DNA of 64,000 bases from an uncultured Pseudomonadota bacterium (GTDB lineage: Bacteria; Myxococcota_A; UBA796; SXON01). A program made the translations under genes and the position numbers. The stretch is from positions 1 through 64,000 of the forward strand of contig CAIQVJ010000064.1 of assembly GCA_903875225.1 (NCBI GenBank), in the 5' to 3' direction. Shown piece by piece: positions 55,431 to 64,000 of this stretch (within the stretch, counting starts at the first letter, position 1; every line of letters begins with the position of its first letter). The notes beneath the pieces were generated by a model that was not told where the DNA came from, made no database searches, and was given only the letters and a program-made list of their open reading frames with translations.

Positions 55431-57829
55431 TCTGCGGCGGAGCACTGCGCCTCCGGGGGACGCGGAGAGGCGACGGCCCAGCGGAAGAAGCCATCCTCGG
55501 GCAACACGTTTGGATCCGGTCGGATGCCGAGCCCCATGTCCCACTGCTCCCCGGGCTCGCCCTGAAAGCCGGTCATCTCAGCGTCCAGCAGCAGGGCGGA
55601 CGGTGTCTGGTTGTCCCGCATGAAGCCCGTGCGGTGGATCCCGTGGGTGATGCCGCCTTCGAGCACGGCGCCGGGCCCGCCGAAGGCGCGGAGCAGGTAC
55701 CGGTGGATGTAGGCGTTGCGGTTGAGCGCCTGGGCCTCGGTGAGCGGCAGCGCCGCGTTCTCCGGGGCGAACCCGGAGGGGTCCAGCGCCAGCGTGAACC
55801 CCGAGAGCGCGCCGCCGACCGCGCGCCCCTCGGACTGGCTGACGCGCAGGTGGCGCCACGTCGGATCCCCGACGCCGAGGTCGGCCTGGTCCGAGAGTCG
55901 GACACAGTGGACGTGGGCGCGGGAGACGGCATCGTCTGTGACCTGGGCCGCGGGGACGGTCGGGTGCCCGGCAGTGTCGCGCGGAGCGGGGAGATCGAGG
56001 TCGGCGACCTCGGAGGACCATCGCACCGCCTGGCCGCCCTCCACGACGGCGAAGCGCACCGCGACGCTCACGCCACCGTTCACGTCCGTGGTGCGCCCAT
56101 GCTGCAGGCCGCTCCCCCGGGTGTCGAAGTCGTTGCACAGGCCCCCGATCAGCATCGTGCGCAGGTCCACCGCGTCGTGGGCGTCGGAGTGCCAGGTGAG
56201 CCCCACGTCCATGGCTGCCACGCAGATGCCCCGATCGGCACGCGCGGCGGTGTCGATCTCCAGGCCCTGCAGCACCAGCCCCGCGGCGGCCGAGGCCGGC
56301 ACGGGGAGGGGCACCGTGACGGTGTAGTCAGGGCGCAGCTCGCTCACGAGCCGGGCGACCGACGGGTTCTGGCGCTCCCGGTCACGAGGCACGACCGACA
56401 CGGCGGCGCGAAACGAATGAAAACGAAGCTCTGGACTGGATTTCCAGTCTGTGAGGGCCACCGCCTGGCGGTTGGCTCCCACGCGATGCGAGAGCCCGCT
56501 CTGCCAGGCCATCAGCCCGAGCGTGGCGCCAACACGCATCTGCCAGAGTCCGCCGACGGCCCGGGTCCAGGCGCCGGGGGTGCCGTCTGCGCGCCGATCC
56601 AGCACCACGTCCAACTGGGCGAGGCGATGGTCGCGGTCGTACCAGCGCATGTCGAACCCGTTGAGTCCCAGCGGGAGACCCTCCCCAAGGTCGCTCAAGC
56701 TCGCGAGCGACGCCCAGCGCCCTTCGGGCGGGTGCTCGAGGGGTGCTGCGACGAATGTGACCACCGGGGCGTTCGCGCGCTGGGTGTCGTCGTCGAAGAG
56801 CACGACGGCGTCCACGGGCGCATGCTCCGCGCGCACGCCGGGAAACCACAGCGCGGACGGCCTGTCCAGGAAGCCCTCGCCCATCGGGTGAAGGGTGCCG
56901 TTCCTCACCGTGAGCAGGCGGCCGCCCCAGGCCGGCTCGGTGTCGTGCCCCCAGGAGTCCCAGGCCGTCGTGGCCCAGAGCCCGGCCCCATCCCAGGCGA
57001 GCGCCGTGACCCCCTCTTCGGGGCCGGCGCCGCCGTCCACGCCCTCGGCCAGCACGGACACATCGGCGGCCTGTCCGGCGGCTGCAGCGCGGAGGTCGTA
57101 CGCGAGGACCTTGACGGTAGGGCCATCGCAGCGCCGCAGGCCTACGTAGGCCAGTCCGTCGAGCGGGTTCCAGGCCAGGCCCTGCACGCGCATGTCGCCG
57201 TCGCAGTGGGAGCGGCCCCAGTCCGAGAGCGCGTCGCGAAATCGCTCCACTTCGGGCAGCCGGCGCTCCTCCCAAATCCCGTCATCGCCCGTGGAATCGC
57301 TGCCCGCCATTCGTTCCAGCACGAAGATCCGCTCGGTCGCCTGGCGTGGTCGAGCGGTGTTGTCCTTGCGATAGCCGGTGCGCCGGCCGATCGTGCTGTA
57401 CGCCGTGATGCCCAGCACCTGCGCGCCGCCGAACGAGGCGAGGTCTTCGATGTCGATCGGCTCCACGATGCCGTCACCGCCGGGCAACCAGTGGATCGGG
57501 TGCGGGTTCAGCCGCGCGCTCGCGCGGTAGGGAGGCCGCCGGCAGTCCGGGCAGTCGAGGCGTGGATCCGTGAGCGGCAGGACGAAGCCGGCGGGTGCCA
57601 CCGCCGCGCCGGGCTTGCCACCGCGGGGCTCGTAGAGCACGTTGGCGGGCCCGGCGGCGCTGATGGCCACTGTGCCGTCGGCGAGCACGGCGAGCCCGGA
57701 GGGCTCGAAGGCCCCTTCCCGGTTGGCGAGGTCCATCTTGATCAGGGGGTAGGCGCGGTATGGCGCGCACGCCGTGAGCAGCAGGAGGAGCGGCACGGCG
57801 CTGGGACCGGTTCGGACGGCAGGGTTCAA
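55427..57829 (-). CDS. Large hypothetical lipoprotein, possible beta-propeller N-terminus
   Basis: LNPAVRTGPSAVPLLLLLTACAPYRAYPLIK; TTG start overlaps upstream TGA. Confidence 0.55.
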   Translation of the reverse strand: MNPAVRTGPSAVPLLLLLTACAPYRAYPLIKMDLANREGAFEPSGLAVLADGTVAISAAGPANVLYEPRGGKPGAAVAPAGFVLPLTDPRLDCPDCRRPPYRASARLNPHPIHWLPGGDGIVEPIDIEDLASFGGAQVLGITAYSTIGRRTGYRKDNTARPRQATERIFVLERMAGSDSTGDDGIWEERRLPEVERFRDALSDWGRSHCDGDMRVQGLAWNPLDGLAYVGLRRCDGPTVKVLAYDLRAAAAGQAADVSVLAEGVDGGAGPEEGVTALAWDGAGLWATTAWDSWGHDTEPAWGGRLLTVRNGTLHPMGEGFLDRPSALWFPGVRAEHAPVDAVVLFDDDTQRANAPVVTFVAAPLEHPPEGRWASLASLSDLGEGLPLGLNGFDMRWYDRDHRLAQLDVVLDRRADGTPGAWTRAVGGLWQMRVGATLGLMAWQSGLSHRVGANRQAVALTDWKSSPELRFHSFRAAVSVVPRDRERQNPSVARLVSELRPDYTVTVPLPVPASAAAGLVLQGLEIDTAARADRGICVAAMDVGLTWHSDAHDAVDLRTMLIGGLCNDFDTRGSGLQHGRTTDVNGGVSVAVRFAVVEGGQAVRWSSEVADLDLPAPRDTAGHPTVPAAQVTDDAVSRAHVHCVRLSDQADLGVGDPTWRHLRVSQSEGRAVGGALSGFTLALDPSGFAPENAALPLTEAQALNRNAYIHRYLLRAFGGPGAVLEGGITHGIHRTGFMRDNQTPSALLLDAEMTGFQGEPGEQWDMGLGIRPDPNVLPEDGFFRWAVASPRPPEAQCSAAE

Positions 57830-58635
57830 GCGGCCGCCCAGAGGAGGGCGAGGGCGGCGTCCGGGTCGATGTGGCCGCGGACGATGTACATGTCGGCGAC
57901 CACCTCGGGGCCGCTCGGCCCAGGCCGACTCGCGCGGAACATGCAGGCAAGCCCGGTGCGCTGCCCCACCCTGGCCATCCCGAGCACCCGGCCGGAGACG
58001 GTCACGACGTCTGTGGCCCGCGCCCCGAGACGAAACCGGACCCGGTCCGCGAGCGGCACGACCCCGAGCGGATCGATGCCGCGCTGGTGCAGCGCTCGCG
58101 CGAGTGTCTCGTCGGCCCAGTCGATGTACCGGGGGTGGTTCGTGTGAGCCAGGGGGTCCATCTCCGTCCACCAGGGGGAGAAGGTGAAATCCGGAAGCGG
58201 GCGCGCCGTGACCTCCTCCACCTCCACCAACGCTGGCGAGGCGGGGGCGGATCTGTCCGCCGGGAACGCGGCGACCAGCGCGGCCGAGGCGCGTTGCGGG
58301 CCTCCGGTGGGCCCGATGTGCACCCACTCGGCGGTCGCGTCCATCACGCCGATGATCTGCGTCTCGCGGCGGACCAGGATCTCCCGTCGGGCATCCGCGA
58401 TCTGCGTCCGAACGTCGAGATCCTCGCCGAAGCCCGCTTCCCGGTGGTGCACCGCACGCAGCTCCCGCACGACGAAGCCGGTGCCCGCTGCGCGAAAGCG
58501 CTCAGGAGGCCAGCCGCGATCGGTGGCGTCGTTGACCGCGGCATCCTGGATCACCCGCCACAGGTCTCCCGCCCGCGCGGTGTCACGCGGGGTGCAGGCG
58601 TGGCGGGGGATCCGGAGGGTGTACTGGCCGTGCAT
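57826..58635 (-). CDS. Acyl-ACP/acyl-CoA thioesterase-like double hot-dog protein
   Basis: FVVRELRAVHHREAGFGEDLDVRTQIADARREILVRRETQI...MDPLAHTNHPRYIDWADETLA. Confidence 0.6.
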   Translation of the reverse strand: MHGQYTLRIPRHACTPRDTARAGDLWRVIQDAAVNDATDRGWPPERFRAAGTGFVVRELRAVHHREAGFGEDLDVRTQIADARREILVRRETQIIGVMDATAEWVHIGPTGGPQRASAALVAAFPADRSAPASPALVEVEEVTARPLPDFTFSPWWTEMDPLAHTNHPRYIDWADETLARALHQRGIDPLGVVPLADRVRFRLGARATDVVTVSGRVLGMARVGQRTGLACMFRASRPGPSGPEVVADMYIVRGHIDPDAALALLWAAA

Positions 58636-58662
58636 CGGGTTGGGCTATCGCGGCGCTGGCGG

Positions 58663-59916
58663 CTAGCCCTTGGCGCGGTAGGCCGCCGAGAGCACGTCCG
58701 CCACCTCGCCCCGGATGATCCGGGCGTCGGGGCGCTCGCCGGCGAGCAGCTGCTCCCGCATCCTGGTGCCCGAGATGCTGTAGGGGGCGACGCCGGGGTG
58801 ACGCTCGGTGAGGTCGACACGACCGAGGTGATCGTAGAACGCCGCGAACCCGACCTTGACGGGCTGCGTGGACAACGCGCCGGGCAGGTGGTCGAAGATC
58901 TGCTGGGCGTCGAAGTCGCCCCAGATCGCGCTCTTGTCGTCGTACGGCGCGTCGGCGTGCTTGCGGCCGATGACGATGTGCGAGAACCCGTGGTTCTGGC
59001 GGTAGATCGCATGCATGACGGCCTCGGAGGGGCCACCGTAGAACATCTTCATGTCCAGGCACACGAGCTCGAACACGTCGTTGAGGTCGTAGCCGACATC
59101 GGCCCACAGCGCGGCGTCGCTGTCACCGTGGCCCAGGAGCCGGCCATCCCGCAGGATGCGGTAGGTGGCGACGCGGGTCTTCGCGTCGACGTCGTCGCTC
59201 TTGAGCTGGCCGACGAGGGGGTTGAGGACGACGCCGGCGTACTTGCCCGCGCGGGTGAGTTGCTCGACGCCGTACACGAGCGCGTACTCGTGCGCGCGGT
59301 GCAGCGGGTTGCGCGTCTGGAACGCGAGGGCGGCTGTCCACCCGCGCTCGTCGATGAGCTGGCGCGTACGCGCCGGGGAGTTCATCAGGTCGCCGTAGTC
59401 GGCGTTGCGACGAGCGGGGAGCACGTCGATCACGCCGCCGATCAGCGTGCTGCGGGGGTCGTCGGTCACGATGCGGGCGCCCGGGTGGTCGAGGCGAGGG
59501 GTGCCGTACACCCGTTCGACGTACCGCTGCTTCTCCCATGAAAACACGCTCGACACGGTGATCGTGCCGAACACGTCGCCGCTGGAGTTCACGAGGGCTG
59601 CGCGGGTTCCGACCTTGAGGCGGGCGGCCTCCGCGGTGGTGACGGGGAGGGACAGCGGGATGGTCCACGCGTGGTCCCGGCCGTCGTGCCCGACGATGTT
59701 CTTCTGCTCGAGCACGCGGTTGAACGTCGCCTCGTCCATGAACCCCTGCAACGGGGAGAGCGTGCCGTCGGCGATGCGGTACACGACGGAGAGGTCCGCG
59801 TCCGTGACCTCGATCTTCGTCATCGCCGCGGCGTCGGCCAGCAGGGACTTACGGGCGGTCAAGGGCAGGATGCGGTTGGTGAGGGCACCACCGCCGTGAA
59901 CGGGGACGAGGGACAT
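58663..59916 (-). CDS. sat: ATP sulfurylase (sulfate adenylyltransferase)
   Basis: SPLQGFMDEATFNRVL...WTIPLSLPVTTAEA...FQTRNPLHRAHEYALV...NPLVGQLKSDDVDAKTRVATYRIL...YGGPSEAVMHAIYRQNHGFSHIVIGRKHADAP. Confidence 0.95.
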   Translation of the reverse strand: MSLVPVHGGGALTNRILPLTARKSLLADAAAMTKIEVTDADLSVVYRIADGTLSPLQGFMDEATFNRVLEQKNIVGHDGRDHAWTIPLSLPVTTAEAARLKVGTRAALVNSSGDVFGTITVSSVFSWEKQRYVERVYGTPRLDHPGARIVTDDPRSTLIGGVIDVLPARRNADYGDLMNSPARTRQLIDERGWTAALAFQTRNPLHRAHEYALVYGVEQLTRAGKYAGVVLNPLVGQLKSDDVDAKTRVATYRILRDGRLLGHGDSDAALWADVGYDLNDVFELVCLDMKMFYGGPSEAVMHAIYRQNHGFSHIVIGRKHADAPYDDKSAIWGDFDAQQIFDHLPGALSTQPVKVGFAAFYDHLGRVDLTERHPGVAPYSISGTRMREQLLAGERPDARIIRGEVADVLSAAYRAKG

Positions 59917-59994
59917 TGGGCGACTCCGAGAGGGGCGCGGCGGGTAACCCGGAAGCGGCCTCGCGGGCACCCCGGAGGGTCAGCAACTGAGCAC

Positions 59995-60023
59995 AAAACC
60001 CGCCGCACCTCACGGTGCGACGG
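59995..60023 (-). terminator. Rho-independent terminator of the 60061..60381 gene
   Basis: Stem cccgccgcacc-tcac-ggtgcgacggg with aaaa on the + strand (TTTT on minus). Confidence 0.6.
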
Positions 60024-60060
60024 GCCTTGTGGTCGTGGGCCGGCGAACCGGCCTCGCGAA

Positions 60061-60381
60061 CTACTGGGCCGCGGTGGCGCAGTCGGTCATCGCGGTGGAA
60101 GCCGCGGTGAGGCCGTCGGTGGTGGAGCAGTCGGCGTCGTTGAACGCAGCCGCGTAGCAGTCGAGGATGGCGGCTTCGTCGGCGGCGGCGGAGCCCTTGA
60201 GGCTGGTGTACGCGTCGCAGAAGCTGGCGTCGGTGTCGTAGGTGCCGTCGGTGACGCCGTAGGCCTCAGCTGCGCAGGTGTTGTACGCATCGATGTAGGA
60301 GGTGCACGAAGCAGCGACGTCGACGCCGCAGCCGGCGAGGGAGAGCATCGAGGCGAGGGCGAGGAGGGCGATATTCTTCAT
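60061..60381 (-). CDS. Small Cys-containing lipoprotein
   Basis: MKNIALLALASMLSLAGCGVDVAASCTSYIDAYNTCAAEAYG. Confidence 0.7.
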   Translation of the reverse strand: MKNIALLALASMLSLAGCGVDVAASCTSYIDAYNTCAAEAYGVTDGTYDTDASFCDAYTSLKGSAAADEAAILDCYAAAFNDADCSTTDGLTAASTAMTDCATAAQ

Positions 60382-60481
60382 TGGGGATCCTGTGTCAAGC
60401 GGTTGAGTCAACACCCAATTTCTGGGCCCGCTCGGTTTATGACAGGATCTGACGAAGTGCAAGTCTGGAAACACGAAAAGC

Positions 60482-60832
60482 CTACTCCACCTGCGCGCAT
60501 GCCGCAGGAAAAGCGTTTTTCGCGAGGTCGTCGCAGGTCACGGTGTCGAGCGCATCCAGGCATGCGCGCGCTGAGGTCTGGTCGTAGTCGTCGGGTCCAG
60601 CGGTGTCCGCCCGAGAGAGCTCGGCCACACAGTCGCGTTCGTCCGCCCAGCCATAGGCACCGAGCGTGGTGGAGTCTTCACACGAAAACAGCAGCGCGCA
60701 GTATCGGGCGGCGAATTGTGTATCGAAGGCCGCCGGACTGGGCCCGCACGCCGTCAGCAGGAGGAACAGCGGGAGCACGGGTCGCAGGGACCGTGCCTGC
60801 GCCGGGGGGGACGGACCCGTAGCGAAAGCCAT
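60482..60832 (-). CDS. Small Cys-containing lipoprotein
   Basis: LPLFLLLTACGPSPAAFDTQFAARYCALLFSC. Confidence 0.65.
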   Translation of the reverse strand: MAFATGPSPPAQARSLRPVLPLFLLLTACGPSPAAFDTQFAARYCALLFSCEDSTTLGAYGWADERDCVAELSRADTAGPDDYDQTSARACLDALDTVTCDDLAKNAFPAACAQVE

Positions 60833-60856
60833 GGACCTGCTTATCCTCTGGCTCCC

Positions 60857-62092
60857 ATGCTCTTCACCCCGCTCGCCCTCGGCTCCTGCACGGTCGAGAA
60901 TCGCGTCTGGCTCCCTGCGATGGTCACGTGGCTCTCGAACCCGGCCGGCGAGGTGACCGACGAGGTCGAGGCCCGCTACGTGCGGTATGCGCGCGGTCGG
61001 CCGGGCATGATCGTGCTCGAGGCCATGGGTATCCGGGACATCGCCTCGGGCCCGCTCCTTCGCATCTCACACGATCGCTACCTGCCGGGGTTGTCGAGGC
61101 TCGTCGCCGGGATGCGAGCCGCGGGCGGGCCGGATGTGCGCGTCATCCCGCAGATCATCGACTTTCTGAAGATCGCCCGGCGGGACCCGGTTCGTTCGCT
61201 CGCCCGACTGGAGGGGCGCTACCCCGGCTGCAGCGCCTGGGACGAGTCGACACTCCAGGCCACCCTCACGCCGCGCGAATGGCGCGACTACGCCTTCGGC
61301 TACCGCCAGCAGGTGGAGGATCTGGACCTGGACGAGATCCTGGCCCTCCCGACATCCTTTGCCGCGGCCGCGGTGCGCGCCCGCCTGGCGGGCTTCGACG
61401 GCGTCGAGCTCCACTTTGCGCATGCCTACACCATGGCGAGCTTTCTCTCGGCCACCAACGCCCGCACCGACGCCTACGGGGGTTCCCTCGAGAACCGGCT
61501 TCGTCTCCCGCTCGAGGTGATCCGCGCTGTGCGCGCTGCCGCGGGGCGCGACTTCTGCCTTGGCCTCCGCATGCTCGGCAGCGACGACGTTCCCGGAGGT
61601 ACGACCGTCGACGAGGCCTCCCAGATCGCGGTGGCGTTCGCGCGCTCCGGTGCCGACTTCATCTCCGTGAGTCGGGGTGGGCGGTTCGAAGACGCCGCCC
61701 GGCCGCCGATTGGCGCCGCGGCGTACCCGTACACGGGGCCGAGCGGGCTCCTCTGCATGCCGACGCGTGACGCTCCCCCTGGCGCGAACCTGCCGCTCCC
61801 TCGCGCGATCCGCGCAGCCGTCCGTCAGGCCGGGTTCACCACGCCGATCGTCGGCGCCGGCCGCATCAACACCGTGGATGTCGCCGAAGCCGCCCTGCTG
61901 GCCGGAGACCTCGATCTCGTGGGGATGGCCCGCGGCCTGCTCGCCGACCCCGACTGGACCCTCAAGGCGCGCGGTGCGCTCGCCGAGCCCATCCGCCACT
62001 GCAAGTACACCAACGCCTGCGAGGCCCTGGACCGCGCCCACAAGCCCGTTCGCTGCCAGTTGTGGTGGAAGTCGGGCCATCACGCGCCGTAG
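60857..62092 (+). CDS. Old-yellow-enzyme-family NADH:flavin oxidoreductase
   Basis: MLFTPLALGSCTVENRVWLPAM...AGFDGVELHFAHAYTMASFLSATNARTDAYGGSLENRLRLPLEVI...VGAGRINTVDVAEAALLAGDLDLVGMARGLLADPDW. Confidence 0.9.
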   Translation: MLFTPLALGSCTVENRVWLPAMVTWLSNPAGEVTDEVEARYVRYARGRPGMIVLEAMGIRDIASGPLLRISHDRYLPGLSRLVAGMRAAGGPDVRVIPQIIDFLKIARRDPVRSLARLEGRYPGCSAWDESTLQATLTPREWRDYAFGYRQQVEDLDLDEILALPTSFAAAAVRARLAGFDGVELHFAHAYTMASFLSATNARTDAYGGSLENRLRLPLEVIRAVRAAAGRDFCLGLRMLGSDDVPGGTTVDEASQIAVAFARSGADFISVSRGGRFEDAARPPIGAAAYPYTGPSGLLCMPTRDAPPGANLPLPRAIRAAVRQAGFTTPIVGAGRINTVDVAEAALLAGDLDLVGMARGLLADPDWTLKARGALAEPIRHCKYTNACEALDRAHKPVRCQLWWKSGHHAP

Positions 62093-62104
62093 GCGGCTGC
62101 CCGC

Positions 62105-62482
62105 TCAGGGCACGCTCACGTCGTCCGAGACATTCCCCCCGTCGACCGTCCAGTCGCCCGACGGCACGTTCTCGAGGGAGTAGGTCACGTCGTAGCGGCA
62201 CATGCAGTCGCACGGGGTGCCGCTCTCCGTGTAGGTCACGTTGATCGTGCCTTCCGAGGCCTCGGCCTTTGCAGCGAGGCTCACACAGCAGGTGGCGCCG
62301 AGCGCGTCGTGCTCGACATCGATCGTGTAGGCCTCGCTCCCGGGGCTCGCGACCAGCGACTCGGTCACGCTCCCGCTGTCGCCGGCGCAGTCCGCCTGGA
62401 CGAAGTTGCGTACCCGGATGTGGTCGCCCGACGGGGGCCCGGATGGGCATCCCGCGAGGAGGAGGAGGATCGTGTACAGCAT
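62105..62482 (-). CDS. Small hypothetical lipoprotein
   Basis: MLYTILLLLAGCPSGPPSG. Confidence 0.6.
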   Translation of the reverse strand: MLYTILLLLAGCPSGPPSGDHIRVRNFVQADCAGDSGSVTESLVASPGSEAYTIDVEHDALGATCCVSLAAKAEASEGTINVTYTESGTPCDCMCRYDVTYSLENVPSGDWTVDGGNVSDDVSVP

Positions 62483-62513
62483 GTGGCCCTTCCCGGTCGA
62501 GTGCCCTTGGTTC

Positions 62514-63113
62514 CTACATCGAATCGTAGCCACGAAGCCACGCCCCGGCACGGACTTCCAGGCGATGGCGGAACGGCAGCGGGCGCACGATGCGCTCCAG
62601 CGTCGACAGCACGGCCTCCGAGCGGCACTCCCAGCGCATGGTGTGCTCGTCGGGTTCGCCACCGAGGATCCAGTCGCGCTCGGTCTCGTTCGCCACGCGG
62701 AGCAGCGCCGCGGGGCAATGCACGGTCACGACCGGCCCGGTGACACCGCTGTCCGCGATCAGTCTGCGGGTCCTCGGAATGTGGTACCGCGCGGTGACCA
62801 CAAGCAGGCGCCGCCACCCGTTCTCCTGGGCCAGTGCCAGCGTGCGGGCCACCTCCTCCCGCGTCGACCGGGTCAGGTCCTCCTGGTGGATGCGGGTGCT
62901 GGTCACCCCGAGCTCCCCCAGCAGCCCTGCCACGATGCTGCTCCCGGTGCGGTCCTGGCCCTTCAATCGGGCCTCCAGCGTCACGACGGTGGCGCCTGTC
63001 GACCGGTGCACCGCCGCCGCGGCCGCCGCGCGGGCCCGGAGCTCCCGGGTCGCGCGGGCCGGTGAATGGCGCAGCTCCTTGCCGAGCACCACCACGGCGT
63101 GGAATTCAAGCAC
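62514..63113 (-). CDS. YdcF/DUF218-family protein
   Basis: HAVVVLGKELRH...REEVARTLALAQENGWRRLLVVTARYHIPRTRRLI. Confidence 0.7.
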   Translation of the reverse strand: MLEFHAVVVLGKELRHSPARATRELRARAAAAAAVHRSTGATVVTLEARLKGQDRTGSSIVAGLLGELGVTSTRIHQEDLTRSTREEVARTLALAQENGWRRLLVVTARYHIPRTRRLIADSGVTGPVVTVHCPAALLRVANETERDWILGGEPDEHTMRWECRSEAVLSTLERIVRPLPFRHRLEVRAGAWLRGYDSM

Positions 63114-64000
63114 CGGGAGCCGCCCGAAAAGGACCCTCGATGGTCGCGATCCCCTGTTCGATCCGGGCGCGCTCCTCGGCGCAGAAGGCCTCCACTGCGC
63201 GCCGGAACCCCGGATCGGGCAGGTAGTGCGCGCTCCACGTCAACGACGGCAGATAGCCACGCTGCAACTTGTGCTCTCCCTGGGCGCCGGCTTCGATGCG
63301 ACCGATGCCCTCGCGAAAGGCGAGGTCGAGCGCCATGTAGTAGCAGAGCTCGAAGTGCAGGAACGGGATCTGCCGCGAAGCCCCCCAATTCCGACCGTAT
63401 AACGCCTGCTCTCCGCGCAGGTGCAGGGCCGCTGCGATCAGGGCTTCGCCTTCCATGGCGACTGTGAGGATCACCCTGTCACCCAGCGCCGCGCCCATCT
63501 CGGCGAAAAAGGTGGGGGTGAGATAGGCCTGCCCCCACTTCCGGTCTGAATTCGCGGTGTAGAGCGCGTGGAACTGTACCCATTTCTCCTCGGTGATGTC
63601 GCGACCGACGAGCGTCTTGAGCGCGAGCCCGCACCCCTGCGCGAGGCGCCGTTCACGCCGGATGTCCTTGCGGCGGTGGCTCTGAAGAGTGGCGAGGAAC
63701 GCCTCGAAGTCCGGGTACCCGGGGTTGTGGAAGTGGAACTGGTAGCCCGCCCGGAGGGCCCAGCCCCGCGCAGCGAACGCCGCGCGGTCTGCCTCCTCGA
63801 TGAAGGTGACGTGCGCCGAGGACAGTCCGCGCGTAGCCTGCTCGATCCCATGGATCAGGCGGTCCCGCGTGTCCTCCGGAGCCCCGGGGCGTACGAGCAG
63901 CCGCGGTCCCGGCACCGGGGTGAACGGGACTCCGACGAGCAGCTTCGGGTAGTAGCGCCCGCCGGCGCGCTGCCAGGCCTGGGCCCAGGCCTGGTCGAAC
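63106..64000 (-). CDS. DUF482/peptidogalycan-biosynthesis GNAT-like protein, open at right window edge
   Basis: FDQAWAQAWQRAGGRYYPKLLVGVPFTPVPGPRLLVRPGA...SHRRKDIRRERRLAQG...HLRGEQALYGRNWGASRQIPFLHFELCYYMALDLAFREGIGRIEAGAQGEHKLQRGYLP; frame open past 64000. Confidence 0.85.
   Translation of the reverse strand, partial: FDQAWAQAWQRAGGRYYPKLLVGVPFTPVPGPRLLVRPGAPEDTRDRLIHGIEQATRGLSSAHVTFIEEADRAAFAARGWALRAGYQFHFHNPGYPDFEAFLATLQSHRRKDIRRERRLAQGCGLALKTLVGRDITEEKWVQFHALYTANSDRKWGQAYLTPTFFAEMGAALGDRVILTVAMEGEALIAAALHLRGEQALYGRNWGASRQIPFLHFELCYYMALDLAFREGIGRIEAGAQGEHKLQRGYLPSLTWSAHYLPDPGFRRAVEAFCAEERARIEQGIATIEGPFRAAPGA

Noticed and set aside
59917-60000. Possible riboswitch upstream of sat
   Set aside because: Short GC-rich spacer with a hairpin explained by the terminator of the neighbouring gene; no known riboswitch core recognised
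1-64000. CRISPR array
   Set aside because: No regularly spaced direct repeats seen; the only tandem repeats are the two 24-bp copies at 88-135 and the short AT-rich triplet near 10421
1-64000. rRNA genes or NRPS/PKS clusters
   Set aside because: None recognised in sequence or ORF translations

Overview
High-GC window, Myxococcota/deltaproteobacteria-like in gene content (many small lipoproteins, TIGR02147 regulator, DUF4157 protein); taxonomy is inferred from gene style only. The left ~10.5 kb looks accessory. It holds a translationally coupled LacD-like aldolase / RibD-like / DegT aminotransferase operon, a GlpX-type phosphatase, a HEPN-like+AAA+TPR protein, a DUF234-type ATPase and remnants of mobile genes. 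It ends at a tRNA-Arg/tRNA-Ser/tRNA-Ser/serS cluster. The rest is mostly chromosomal: serS, DUF790 nuclease, TamA/TamB-like module, TetR-RND operon, radA, mltG, argE-like, sat, OYE-family oxidoreductase and many lipoproteins. The standout is one 3748-aa gene (34412..45658). Reading the translation, it has two DUF4157/eCIS-core-like HExxH modules, long coiled-coil and Gly-rich linkers, annexin-like GTDE repeats and a C-terminal RelA/SpoT-synthetase-like domain. It has no signal peptide and no obvious immunity gene, so it is a candidate giant polymorphic-toxin or injection-system cargo. All family calls come from reading translated sequence; no database search was run.
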